From: Aulostomus chinensis
Taxonomy: Eukaryota; Chordata; Actinopteri; Syngnathiformes; Aulostomidae
Assembly (NCBI GenBank): GCA_037954235.1
Contig: JBBMOA010000008.1
Coordinates: 4,434,001-4,498,000, forward strand
Reading direction: 5' to 3'
Length of the DNA stretch: 64,000 nt
Below the pieces are notes generated by a model. It worked only from the letters and a program-made list of their open reading frames with translations. It was not told the origin of the DNA and searched no databases. Position 1 is the stretch's first letter; each line of letters opens with the position of its first letter. A program made the position numbers and the translations under genes. This document shows, piece by piece, positions 1-11,080 of the stretch.

Positions 1-585
1 ATAGAAAAGAGCAGAAAATATAAGAATCAAACAAAGATAAAGGAATAGCAACATTAACTCATTATCAGTTATTGAGGCCGAACCAAAATGATTAGTGATA
101 TATATTAGAGGTACCTGATCCAAAATAGCTGTTTGTTATGTCCCCTATTAATTCATTGACTTGAAGCTAATTCAGTACACTTTAGAGATAACCAGAATTT
201 CCCATGAGTAGAAGAGCAAAAGTCAACAGTGGATTGGTTCAGTCAAGAAAATCTGAAGTTAAAACCATGATCGTGTTTTTGATTTATGGATGAATCAAAT
301 AGTATAAGGCAACAAATCCACAAGTTCATTGAGCGCCACACCCCACTCGCGCTAAGGAAGCTAAAATGTACTTGTTTCTTTCAACAGGAGTCAACAGCTG
401 TTTTTTTGTATAATATATTTCCCCCTGTTTATTTGAATTGTGGAATTTGCTTGGATCAAGTACAAATTGCACCTTTAAACTGATTGGAGAGGCGGTTATA
501 TCATCTGATGGATGTGGTTATGGCTGTTTAAGTAATGCAAACACTTGTGCTTTTCGAGGAGGCCTGGAGGAAGAGGTGAGCTAAC

Positions 586-1060
586 TTCAGCATCTTCTAA
601 TAGCAGCACACTCCAGACCTGTTGCCTCTATCACTATTTAACACATCTCCAAGCCTGTCTCACCTGTGGCTACTTATTAATTTATGGCAGAAAATGCCTC
701 CAGTATTCACATCAAGATTGTTGGCCGGAGGATGCAGCTTGAATCTGCTCTCCCTCATCAGACTGACTAACAAGATTAACGGGATATACATAATTTACTC
801 CAATATATCTGCTCTCTTGAGGTGGATGGAAAACGTAGCAGACATGAGCTTGCATGATATTGCATACATAGCATCCAAATAAATAGCATGCAAATTAAAA
901 ACCCTCTGAAGTCTGATTTGCCAAACCCTTTGACCACTGAACTCAGTTTGCTCACCCATTCATACCGCTTCTTCTCGGGTGAAATCGTGTTGCAGAAGCC
1001 AAGTGGTTCTCAAGGTCACAACTTGACCTTCACAATGGTGTTACTTGCTGACATGTGAAG
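586..1060 (+). repeat. Direct repeat, copy 1
   Basis: Closely matches 3379-3830 over at least 330 bp (CAGCATCTTCTA, TAGCAGCACACTCCAGACCT, GAATCTGCTCTCCCTCATCA), with weaker similarity further right. No terminal repeat or coding potential was recognised. Confidence 0.75.
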
Positions 1061-1613
1061 CAAGATCTCCACCTAGGAGGAGGTTGTTAAAGTATGACCC
1101 CTGGAAACGGCTAAAGAAATTGTCAAAAATTCAATTTCAAATCAAAATAGTGGACATCCTTTTGGTCTCATGTCAAAGCGCTACTGTACTTTATATGTAG
1201 GGCTTGACATGTTACACAACCCTGCCAAGTTTCATGCATATCACTGAAACAATAGCCAGAGTCGATTGGTCAGTTTGTGCACATCTATGTATGAAACGGT
1301 AAAATGTGAAAATTCAAAATGATGTCTGATTTGTGAGCACACAGAGTCGAGGCCCTAATAGGAACGGGTTTAGCTGGTATCAACAGGACTATTTGAAGAC
1401 AACATTGCCCACCTCCCAGACCCAGACCAGTCAACACCACATGCGAAGTTCTTTCGATGGAGACTGAAGTCTTATAATTCAATAAATTATTCCAAAATTT
1501 TAGCTGTAGTTTTATTCTGCTAAAACCAGAGGGTTTAGACTTCATTGTCTTTGCTTTGACCTAATTAGAAATCATATGTGTTTGTATGTTGAACTCTTGT
1601 GTTTTTCCTGTAG

Positions 1614-2373
1614 CCTTCCACTCAGGACGAGCATCAGTGGAGCAAAGCAACAAGGGGCAGGCATCGCAGGGGTGGCCAAGGCACCAGTCTATTGTGCCCC
1701 AATGGGCCTGTTGTTCCAAAGCTTATAAAAGGTGGGACGCTACCTCATCATCAGTGCATTATTCTATGATAGACTCCTCAAGAGTTCAGCACCGTTTGGT
1801 CAGAAGCTGGATGGAACTGGACAGACCTCTTGTCTGGTGTCAAGGATGCGAGTGAGTTGGTCTGTGAGCAGGTTAGCAGGTTTTGCTTTTTGATTTTTAT
1901 GTCAGGATTTTTTTTTATTATTATTTTGAATTTGTGAGTTTACATGCGGAAGACATTAAAAATGTCTTTCACTTTTTTAAAAGAGACCAGATGACAAGTT
2001 ACTGGAGAGTAATTTCAAGCTTTTTTTGTATCATGTTTCAGAACTTGTGAGTCCACATAAACAGAGTTGGAAATGAAAGAAACCAGTCAGGTGGTCTTGA
2101 GTGGTGAGGAACTGAGGCAGCAGCTCCTTTGCGATGACGCCAGTGAGCGGAGGATCATGAACTGGGTCCAGATGTGTGTCACTTCTGTTTTTTTTATTGT
2201 CGAGCAGGAAAACGTTGGTCTGGAGTCTCACGTCGAAGATTGATGAATTAAGTCTCAACCTCAATGTGTTGCAGGCTAACTTGGATGAAAAGCAGAGCTC
2301 ATCAGACCAGTTTGTGGGTACACTGGTGATGTCTGTGAGGCAGTCTGTCCTCGAAGGTACTGATGACTCGTGA
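1614..2373 (+). pseudogene. dsn1: dsn1-like kinetochore gene fragments, probably broken
   Basis: Three exon-like blocks in order. Block 1614-1851 has acceptor tttttcctgtag and donor GTGAGT; one frame reads RLLKSSAPFGQKLDGT, like the LLLSSFQFSIQKLE segment of DSN1. Block from 2042 (acceptor tgtttcag) contains frame breaks. Block 2208-2373 (acceptor gagcag) reads KIDELSLNLNVLQANLDEK, matching the spacing D-E-L-6-L-Q-A-2-D-E of the human DSN1 C-terminal helix as I remember it, and stops early at TGA. DSN1 is a subunit of the Mis12 kinetochore complex. The mixed frames and early stop suggest a duplicated pseudogene; the identity is tentative. Confidence 0.35.
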
Positions 2374-3378
2374 CAGCAGGGCAGACTCGAACTCTTCTGA
2401 GAGCAGCGGGAAGTTTTCATGTTTGCTGCTACGTACTGTAGCTGGTCTGCTCAAGCACAATGACATTTGGACTTTACTTGCTGATTACTAATAGTTTTTT
2501 TTAATCATTTCAGTTGCCTTAATGATTTCCCTACTGCTTTCATGAATGAAGGTTAAGGAAGAGATTTGCTCTGCTATAAAATACCTTCACAGTGGGGAAA
2601 AGCACCTGCAGGTCATTTACACTCTCCAGGCAGTAATGGGGAACCTGAAGCACACAAAAAGTGAGTGTTGAGCAAGGTGGGGACTCTTCCGCCAGCTGTG
2701 GGGGGTCCTGAATAGCTTGCATGAGGATATGCATGGCTCCTCTCACATGCTTTTTCATAGGTCTTGACATCTTACAAGAGCCTACGAAATTTATTTTATA
2801 TCGGTCAACTATAGGCATTTTTCTGAAATTTTAAACTTATTGAGGGGCATTTGTGCACACCTGTGGATGAAACACATTCTGTCTGTAAATTATTCACAGA
2901 GCCTTATTTTTTGTGCAAAGTTTCATAAGGCTGCGGACATAAGAAGGCCTTCAAAAATGTGATTCTCTGTTAAGCAGAAAGAATAATTTCAATAAGACTC
3001 TTGCACTGTCCAGAGGTCGGGCCCTAATTAACCTTCCAAGCAAATCAAAATAAACTGTGAATATAATTGCTGAAGTGATGATTAAGTCTCTCTGAATAGA
3101 AATCAATCTGTGATTGAGTAGCAAAATGATAACATTAATAGTGATTATTTTGGTGTAATTTTATGGCTCAGATGAGGAGGTGAAGATATAATTCATAACT
3201 GGGTGATTTGGGAAAAAGTTTACAACAATTAAATCACTCTATCCAATTTGGAAACTCCACAAAGACACTGTGAGTCTGACCTTTTCTTTAAATGCGCAAT
3301 CTGCATGATGAGGAGATCACTTTTGTTTGAAAGAGCAAGCATGGTTGTTGCTAACTAAACCATCTCAAGTACCTGCAC

Positions 3379-3830
3379 CTCAGCATCTTCTAGTAGCAGC
3401 ACACTCCAGACCTGTTGCCTCTATCACTATTTAACACATCTCCAAGCCTGTCTCACCTGTGGCTACTTATTAATTTATGGCAGAAAATGCCTCCAGTATT
3501 CACATCAAGATTGTTGGCCCGGAGGATGCAGCTTGAATCTGCTCTCCCTCATCAGACTAACAAGATTAACTGAATATACATAATTTACTCCAATATATCT
3601 TCTCTCTTGAGGTGGATGGGAAACTAGCACACATGAGCTTGCATACTGTGTATGACGTTGCATGCATAGCACCCAAACGAGTAGCATGCAAATTAAAACC
3701 CTGGTCAGTCTCTTAACCCTTTAAGCACTCAGTGAGCTGAATTAGGGGTCATCACATACAGGTGGATCACAAATTAAATGAGACAGCATGACTCAACCCT
3801 TCCAGTGGTGTTAATTGCTTGAATGCGATG
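3379..3830 (+). repeat. Direct repeat, copy 2
   Basis: Second copy of the block at 586, about 2.8 kb downstream in the same orientation. It differs by small indels and substitutions. Confidence 0.75.
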
Positions 3831-5049
3831 AAAACATAATTCTTTTTCAAGCTCCTCAAGGACTTCTACAGGTTTTTGTTTTTTTTTCCAGAACTGAGTG
3901 GAAAAGCACGCAAGCAACAGGAGGCAACCCTGTAGGAGACAAGGCTACTCTCCAATTCTCATGTTCAAGTCAGAGGAAGTGCTGTCATGGCACTTTTCAC
4001 CAACCAGTTTCAGCCAGTTTCTCTATTGTCTAGTTATTGTCAGTTTATTTATTGTCTCAACATAAAAATTAACCACTGAGTGATCACAATATGTGCTGTA
4101 ATAAAAAAAAAACTGTAATATTTGATAAATAGTTGCTTTGACCGATGGCAAAATACAATTAATCAATATTTAACTGTTAAATTAAGAAATCTGGTGAACA
4201 ACTCCAGCATTACACCAATCTTCAAAATACTACATGAACCGAGTGAGTCCTTCTCTGCATTATAGCCAATCCCAGGCAATAAATTGACAACATATCTGTC
4301 AATGAATACCTTCATCACATAAAAATCAAAACATAATAATTCTTCTTCTTAAAAACATTGCAGAAGCACTTATCCACCATTTTAATATCTACAGTGACAC
4401 CTGAAAATATTTCACAGTGACGAGTCACATCTTGAAACGTGTGATAGTGAAAATGATCTAGAACAGTGTTGGTTTGACATGCGTCTTCCTTACATTACTG
4501 GGGACCAGAGAACAAGCTGCTGCATCTGCTGCTCCTTCTGTTACTGACGCAGAGTCTGCAGGAACCACGTTTAACTAAGATCATGATGATGATGATGATG
4601 ATGATGATCAAACCTCTGTAAATGCATGATGCATTTTGAGAACTGTGCTCCCTCCAGAACCAGAGATGCCTGTTTCGAATGTATCTGAACTGCATGAGCA
4701 TGCCTTCAAACATGCATGTCAATAATCTTGAACAGGTACTTCTCAATGTAAGAGCTATCTTGTCTGATGTCCTACCGGCAGTGTGTTGAATGTGGTGTTG
4801 CGTGGGCAGTCACTTGGCAGCCATACTGTTTCGCATCAGTTACACAGTGCATCTAGTTTGGATCACATTCAAGTGCATAAGGTATTTTTTTTTATAATGT
4901 CACCAAATTGAAGTTACTTGTGGTGACTGTCCCTGAAACAATCAAGAAATAAAGAGAAGTCTGTCCCTTGAAATTACATTCTTTAAAAATCCCAGGTCAT
5001 GTCCAACAAATTCTGGGCACTGCCGTACTGCTCCACACTACCTTTTGGA
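3831..5049. other. No gene recognised
   Basis: Only the (ATG)n run stands out. ORFs here are short and lack splice-flanked coding signal. Confidence 0.5.
4582..4608. repeat. (ATG)n microsatellite
   Basis: 27-bp trinucleotide run. Confidence 0.9.
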
Positions 5050-5484
5050 CAGGGGTGAAAGTGGCTTAAAAGTCTTGCCGGAACTGTACACACGCGTTTA
5101 AAAAAAAAGCACCGCCACCACCGAAGTTTTATGGTTTTTAATTGGTTTTGGGTGATTTTTATTGCAGTTTTCGGGCGTCTATTCCCCACACAACTGCAGC
5201 CCCCATAGCCCCACAGTCATACAGTCAATCTAGAGTATCAATCAGCCTCGTCCCCTCTTGATGTCTTTGGACTGTGGGAGGAAGCTGGAGTACCAGAGAG
5301 AACCCACGCAGGAACAGGGAGAATGCCTTCCTCCCACGCGTTCAGAGTGAAACTGCTTTCAGACGTTGTTGTCTTTATTTAATATGGGATTTTGACAGCT
5401 CCTTTCTCCTCCTTTTTTTAACAGAACTCCATTCCGGCCGTGAATATTTTACCAGAACTGCGTTCCAGCTCACTTTCACCCCTG
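5050..5484. mobile_element. hAT-like element, copy 1, short
   Basis: The ends CAGGGGTGAAAG and CTTTCACCCCTG are inverted. The left arm (GTCTTGCCGGAACTG, GGTTTTGGGTGATTTTTAT) and right arm (TTATTTAATATGGGATTTTG, CATTCCGGCCGTGAATATTT) are shared with the copy at 11081. The centre is replaced by a minus-strand SINE fragment. No matching 8-bp duplication was seen; the right flank is a TA/TG microsatellite. Confidence 0.65.
5212..5327 (-). mobile_element. SINE fragment inside hAT copy
   Basis: The reverse complement carries the central SINE blocks (TCTCCCTGTTCCTGCGTGGG, TCCTCCCACAGTCC, GACGAGGCTGATTGA). It lacks head and tail and lies between the two halves of the hAT element at 5050-5484. No duplication flanks it. 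Confidence 0.65.
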
Positions 5485-5490
5485 TATATA

Positions 5491-5530
5491 TATATATGTG
5501 TGTGTGTGTGTGTACAGTATATATATATAA
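5491..5530. repeat. (TA)n(TG)n microsatellite
   Basis: Starts directly at the right end of hAT copy 1. Confidence 0.8.
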
Positions 5531-5700
5531 TTATGGATGTGTTGATTCAGAGTCAGTAGGTCACATGACATGGTAACTACTTGGAAAATCTATTTTTTTA
5601 GCATTCACATTTCCTTTAAAATAAAGGGATAATGAAATTGTGAAAGAAGAGGTTTGTCTTCGACTTATTTAGTGATTTTATCTAGAATTGAACTGCAGTC

Positions 5701-6080
5701 GGGCTGCGCGGTGGTGCAGTGGTTAGCACTGTGGCCTCACAGCAAGAAGGTTCTGGGTTCGAGTCCCGGTTCGGGCGTGGGATCTTTCTGTGGGGAGTTT
5801 GCATGTTCTCCCTGTTCCTGTGTGGGTTCTCTCCAGGTACTCCGGCTTCCTCCCACCGTCCAAAGACATGCAATTTGGGGACTAGGCTGATTGGACACTC
5901 TAAATTAGCCGTAGGTGGGAATGTGAGTGTGAATGGTTGTTCGTCTCTGTATGGTGGCCCTGTGATGGACTGGCGACCTGTCCAGGGTGAACCCTGCCTC
6001 TCGCCCGTAGATGCTGGGATAGGCTCCAGCCCCCCCGCGACCCTTACTAGTAAGGAATAAGCGGAAGACGACGATGGATG
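5701..6080 (+). mobile_element. tRNA-like SINE, full length, with TSD
   Basis: The head has a Pol III A-box-like TGGTGCAGTGG and B-box-like GGTTCGAGTCC. The body has the fixed blocks TTTGCATGTTCTCCC, GGCTTCCTCCCACCG, GACTGGCGACC and GGGATAGGCTCCAG, and the tail is GGATG-rich. Flanks 5691-5700 and 6081-6090 match at 9 of 10 bases (AACTGCAGTC / AATTGCAGTC), a target-site duplication. Confidence 0.8.
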
Positions 6081-6090
6081 AATTGCAGTC

Positions 6091-7624
6091 TCAACGTCTC
6101 ATGACATAAAACCTATTCAAATCTGTGAATATTGCATTAATATATAGAAGAGGAAATTAAAATCCAAAACACAGGTTTTTTTCCATGGTCCAGTCTTCTC
6201 TTACCTACATTAAAACGATAAAGTGAGATGTGACGGTGAAACATCAGCATGTAGCAACCCCCTCATAAAGCTTTGCAATTTTACATCTCTGGGGTCGCTT
6301 GTATGCAGTGACAAAAGTGAAGGAGAATCTGATGAAGCCCCTGAGAAAGATTGGTCAAGTGTAAAGTAAGTAAAGTAACTGCCAGACCACCTGGAGGTGC
6401 AACATTTCATGATTTTTTTTTTATTATGTTGAAGCCCCCAAAAATCTGATTTGTTTTGAAGAAAAAATGAATACTTTCCTAGATTTGAGTAGGGCCACCA
6501 CACTGCCCAGTGTTCGTCTCCTAATTATGAAATATTTTAACTTCCCAATCAGGCACTGAGCTGAAACTACTTCCTTGACTGGGCAGTGATTTGGTACCAG
6601 AAAAATCCCAAACAAAACATTTGTTGATGACTAGACATAAAAACGTATGAACCCAATAGACCCAAGCAATCCAAGCTTCAGAAGGTATTTGCAGCATAAA
6701 ATGATATAAGATGGGCATATTTCTAAAGTTACATGAAAACTACATGAATGCTTATTACAAATCTTACTACTGCATGGAGTAAATAAGGTCATATTTGTAA
6801 GCATGGACACCGCAGGGAGTTGAACCCCATTCCACTTGTATGGAAGTACCTCTACCAGTGTCTTTTGCTTTTTTATGACATTTGGGGAAAGAAAACCTTC
6901 ATTAGCAACAGCATTTGATGTTAATATGCAAATGTCTATTCTGGTATAGGAAGAGCTCACAAGTGCGTTAAAGCTACATAGAGTGGTGTGTGTTTTGTTG
7001 TTGAATGTCATTAAAATGGATGTAAATATGCTGTTGCAATGAAGGAAAAAAGAACCCCTGGAGTGCTAAAGGAGAAGATTTTAGAGGACTAAGTGATTGT
7101 AGGTTTAATGTGTTTAAAACATTTCTGGTTTAATTTAAAAAGATGAAATAAAAGTCAAAAAGGTTCTATTTATCACCATCTGCTACTGATTGTGCTAAGC
7201 TAACTAGCAGTGAGCTGGTCTCTAATGCAGGACACAAATGTGTCTGTCTTCTTGTCCTGCTCTTTTGATGAAGGGCCATAAAGTGTATTTTCTAAAATGT
7301 TGCCATGTTATATGTATGTGTGTATTTAGCTTGTTGCCATAGTAACAAGCTAAACATTACTTACCTGAAGAGACCTGCTCCACCAAGGCTCCACCCAGAT
7401 ATAAAGGTTGGTCTACCTTGGTCTCTTTGCATCGGTCTCATGAGTGAACGGGGTCAAGGATCGGCAGAAGGACCCTGACGTTGCCTGACCACACCCCCGC
7501 ACAAGATCTTGCTGCCACCCGGTAGAAGAGAGGGACGAGCACTAATCAGACACAAAGAACCCAAATCCCTCAACAAAGAAAAATCACAAATAAAAAAAGG
7601 AGCACAATTTACAAACGTACTCAC
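6091..7624. other. Downstream of SGNH-like gene, no exon recognised
   Basis: This is where the missing last exon of the SGNH-like gene should lie, but no DxxH-type block was found. A plus-strand ATATAAAGG at about 7399 in GC-richer sequence could be a promoter-like or LTR-like feature; unproven. Confidence 0.4.
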
Positions 7625-7718
7625 CCATTCGTGCAGCCACATGATGAAACTCCTGGCGCAGAGCTTCCTGGTGAGCCACGTCAATGTTGAGACGTGGAGG
7701 GAAGTCAAGAACAAAGAC
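7625..7718 (-). CDS. SGNH-like gene, fourth coding exon
   Basis: 94 nt with acceptor ttgtttttttag and a consensus GTGAGT donor. It encodes VFVLDFPPRLNIDVAHQEAL then RQEFHHVAARM and one extra base. A further exon is demanded by the donor and phase but was not recognised. Confidence 0.62.
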
Positions 7719-8546
7719 CTAAAAAAACAACAACAGATGAAATCAAACCGCTCATCGTACACATTTAAATATTATCTATGTATGTCTAAAAGTCTGTACA
7801 ACCAACCACATTTAATCCTATAATAAATTACTAAAAACAAACAAACATTAAAACCATCTACGTACATTCCGCCAGCGCCTGCAGACGGAGGTCAGGAGCA
7901 AGCCGAAGTCTGCTCCTGCCTGGCTGATGGTCCTGCTCCTCGTCAAGTTGTTGCTAGGAGCCAGGAGGCAGACGACCTTGGGTGAATGGGGCACCACAGC
8001 GTGGAGGACCTCAGTCCTCAGCTCAGCGGCGCTGGCCCCTGGTGTTGACATCACACCGAAGGCCAGTCTTCCCTCAGGCATCCTAACAAAACCATCCACG
8101 ACTCCTCGCAGGTGGGAGTCTCCAACGATCAGTCCAAACTGAAACAAAACAACCAGTTGCTTGGAAAAATAAATACAAAATCATGTTGACTTGGACTAAT
8201 TTCATTTCAATTCCACATCACTTCTACCTTCTGGTGTGGAGACTCCACTGGAAGGATCAGCTTGTGGCTTTTTCCCGTCAGCTCTGAAACTGGCCATTTC
8301 TGGACAGCATGCTGGTAGCCAGTAACGTAGCCTATCATGAGTGGAAACACAAATTTAACTAGTAGACATCCTTGGTAAACCAGGGCTTCTACAAACAGGA
8401 AGTATAACAGGCACCTTAAATAAAAGCAATGTTACATGGAGTCGCTGGTACATACGTGCATCATGGTGGAAGCGAGGCTCCTGTGGCTCCCAGTTCATAG
8501 TTGACCAGGTTGTAGCCTGAGAGCGATGGCCACGGCCACGAGGCAT
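7625..8546 (-). CDS. SGNH/GDSL-hydrolase-like protein of unknown function, 3' end not found
   Basis: Four phase-compatible exons starting MPRGRGHRSQATTWSTMNWE encode about 190 residues. The third exon opens FGLIVGDSHLR, like block I of SGNH/GDSL esterases (nucleophile Ser in GDS), and continues with STPGA and LLAPSNNLT, the latter in the place of the Asn block. The fourth reads VFVLDFPPRLNIDVAHQEAL and VAARMG. The last exon, expected to carry the Asp-x-x-His block, was not found in the 600 bases after the final donor, so the catalytic triad is incomplete. I recall similar multi-copy uncharacterised teleost proteins; esterase activity is unproven and a mobile origin is possible. The ATG follows an acceptor-like ttcttcttctag, consistent with a separate 5' UTR exon. 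Confidence 0.65.
7866..8138 (-). CDS. SGNH-like gene, third coding exon (GDSH block)
   Basis: 273 nt in phase 0 with acceptor gttttgtttcag and donor GTACGT. It carries LIVGDSHLRG, MPEGRLAFGVMSTPG, LRTEVLHAVVPHSPK and VCLLAPSNNLT. Most of the recognisable SGNH-like fold is in this exon. Confidence 0.7.
8228..8331 (-). CDS. SGNH-like gene, second coding exon
   Basis: 104 nt (2 + 34 codons) encoding YVTGYQHAVQKWPVSELTGK then SHKLILPVESPHQK. The acceptor is catgatag and the donor is GTAGAA, a weak match. No domain recognised. Confidence 0.6.
8456..8546 (-). CDS. SGNH-like gene, first coding exon
   Basis: 91 nt beginning with ATG directly after an acceptor-like ttctag. It encodes a basic, Arg/Gly-rich start and then WEPQEPRFHHDA. 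The donor GTATGT leaves one base (C), which the next exon completes as Arg. Confidence 0.6.
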
Positions 8547-9772
8547 CTAGAAGAAGAAGCCCAGACATGAAATAACTCAAGCAATCATAAAACTTGTTGA
8601 TGCGTTTACATACTTGGTCCAAACCAAGTTGCCACAAGAAGCTACGTTACAATCGCCTCAATCAAATCAATATTCATGAACCTGCATTTTAATATCATTC
8701 CTTCTGAAATTCTTCATGTTCACACTTGTAGTGCTGCTTCATTCACAAATTACTACATGCTATCAACAAGTCACACTCCTGTATGTCTGCGCAAAAAATA
8801 TCCATGATTACAGATGGTTGTCTGAAAGAAATCTGCAGAGAGCTTCACCAGGAGCCACACATCAGCAAATCAACGGCAAAAAAGAGGCACATCATGGAAA
8901 AGGCAACGCAATGTAGGCCCGGTAATCTACTGAGACCAAGTAGGGTTTGATAGAAGGGTTTAAAAACAACATCCTGCTGGCACAACGTGCTTGTACATTT
9001 TGGTGAATCAACTTTGTATTCATTAAATAATATTAACAACTTCAAACACTGGGGTACATAGGTGATAGGTGAAGTCAAGCAGTGTTGTCCATTATTTAAC
9101 ATTACAGAGGTTAACATCTGTCCTCCCGCTGCCAGCCGACAAGAGAGAAGCGCTTCTCCCTCCATGTGCGCTTAAGGAAGCTGGAACTGCAGAGACTAGC
9201 TAGTTAGCTTAGCACAGGTTAGCGTTAGCGCGGGAGTTAGCACAATGGTTGATGTAAAGTTGTTCCAAAACCAGTCGGTGCCTCTGTTGTTGTATAAGAG
9301 TTCGAATATATACATTTCTTAAATCTTTTCAGCCTCTTGAAAAGGATAAAAATTTTGCTTTACTGGGCGCTTTTTTAATTTGAAGGTGCTCGATCAATCA
9401 CACAGTAAAATAGCTCTCATTGTGTCTGATTATAAAATTGCATGAACACTACGCTAAAATTGAATCCTCATAAATGCAAGAAAAAATCGTTTAAGAAGAA
9501 GAAGCTGTTTTCGACTGTTGTTGAAGGCGCGACAACACTCACTACTGACGTTCACAGTGCTAAGCTAACCAACAGCTAAGAGACTTTAGCAGGTGTCTCT
9601 GGGTATATGTCTCCTTGTTTGCTGGCAGGAGAGAGAATAAATATATATTTCTCTCCAAACATACTTTTAGTGGCTTCATTATGCTAATAATTCTTCACAC
9701 AAACATTTAGGAGCTCTACACATAGGATGAGATACAAGATTCGCACAAGCTTCTCAATTTGTTGCCACTTAC

Positions 9773-10000
9773 CTTGTTCAGAAAGGGTTTGGTGGTGAAG
9801 AGAGAAATAAATAATAAAGAATGTCTCTGTCTCTCTCAATCGTGTTCAACCAAGGTTGAAGCAAAGAAGTAGGACGCTTCTCGAGCTTATATGTAGCAGC
9901 TGAGTTCATAAACAAACAACTAATGTCATAGCCAATAGGTATCAAGAATCCCCAGCAGCATCCGGTGGTTTGGGCGGGGCTTACCTCCAGTGGGCGGGGC
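9773..10000 (-). promoter_or_regulatory. Promoter and 5' UTR exon candidate for the SGNH-like gene
   Basis: On the minus strand there are two GC boxes (GGGCGGGG type, 9971-9980 and 9991-10000), a CCAAT motif (9932-9936, reverse orientation) and TATAAG at about 9886-9892. About 90 nt of ATG-free sequence follows and ends in a consensus splice donor (AAG|GTAAGTGG, exon end 9773). The order and spacing fit a Pol II promoter with a noncoding first exon spliced to the ATG exon at 8546. The start near 9860 is inferred. Confidence 0.5.
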
Positions 10001-10145
10001 CAGAATCATGGCAGGAAGTATACATTTAAACAAATATGAATCTGGAAATTAAATGAAAATTCTGTTTTTCCCCCAAGTCAGAAGTTTACACAAACAAAAA
10101 AAATATAAATAAATATTTTATATAGAGTTTTTTTAAGGAATTTCA

Positions 10146-11051
10146 AGTTAATTATTCAATATCATTTATTCCTCATTGCACTGCTTTTTATAGAATAACG
10201 AAGCACAGTAAATGGATGAATGAGAACCATTGCAGAAGCAGAGTGTAGAATTAGTAAAATATTAAATATTATATAAATAATAATATATAATATAGTATTC
10301 TGCATTCATTTTAAAATCTAGACACTAGGACATGTATTTCAAAGTCCTTTTAATACCTCTGTCAGTGACTAAGGTTTCATTCTCCAAAACATCTGTTCAC
10401 ACATAAAAATAACTGATACCTGAACATGAAATCAAAGTTAAAATTTATAAGTTTTGTAGGTCAATTTTAAGTTTATTTTTTAGTGATTGAGAGTTAATTA
10501 TTCAATATTTTCTATTCCTTATCCCACTGCATGTCATAGAATAACTTAGTAAAGTAAATTAATGAATGAGGACCATTAATTAATAAATAGCATTAATAAA
10601 TTAAAAATTTAAATTTATTTTAAAAATCCAGGTACAGAAAATGATTTATGAAAAAGTATTTTTTATACCTTTGCCAATGACTGGGTCATTCACTGCAATA
10701 TCTGTCTCACATTAAAGTGAATATGAATTTTTACTTAAATTTATCTGAAGCCATGTTGGTCAGTAGTTGATAAATGGATATTACAGTAAATTATTAATAA
10801 ACCAAACAAATTTTTCTCAAAGCCACATTTAATTTCACAGCATAGGCTTGGGATTTTAGATGGTTTTATATTTTCTTAATGATCTTTCCTCAACCGTAAA
10901 GTTGAGAATGAGAATCTCCAGTCCTGGAAAATTTTAGGAAATATTCTTCCCAATAATCTTCCAATAAAAGTATAAAATTTAACTATAATTTTATGTTCAC
11001 TTATAAGTTATTCTTATGTGTAAACAAATGTTTTGGAGAATGAACCCTTAG
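10146..11051. repeat. Diverged tandem units enclosed by an inverted repeat
   Basis: Two units begin AGTTAATTATTCAATAT at 10146 and 10492 and share ATAGAATAAC, AATGAATGAG and the TACCTxTGxCAxTGACT block. A 46-bp inverted repeat pairs 10369-10414 with 11006-11051, about 90 percent identical by eye (CATTCTCCAAAACAT / ATGTTTTGGAGAATG). The A/T content is very high. It may be a MITE (10369-11051) that inserted beside or duplicated a related unit. Confidence 0.5.
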
Positions 11052-11080
11052 TTTTATATATATATGTATATATATATACA

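Noticed and set aside
9180..9245. GCTAGTTAGCTTAGC palindromic stretch as a regulatory element
   Set aside because: Such TAGCTTAGC words are frequent in fish DNA and no feature ties them to a gene here.
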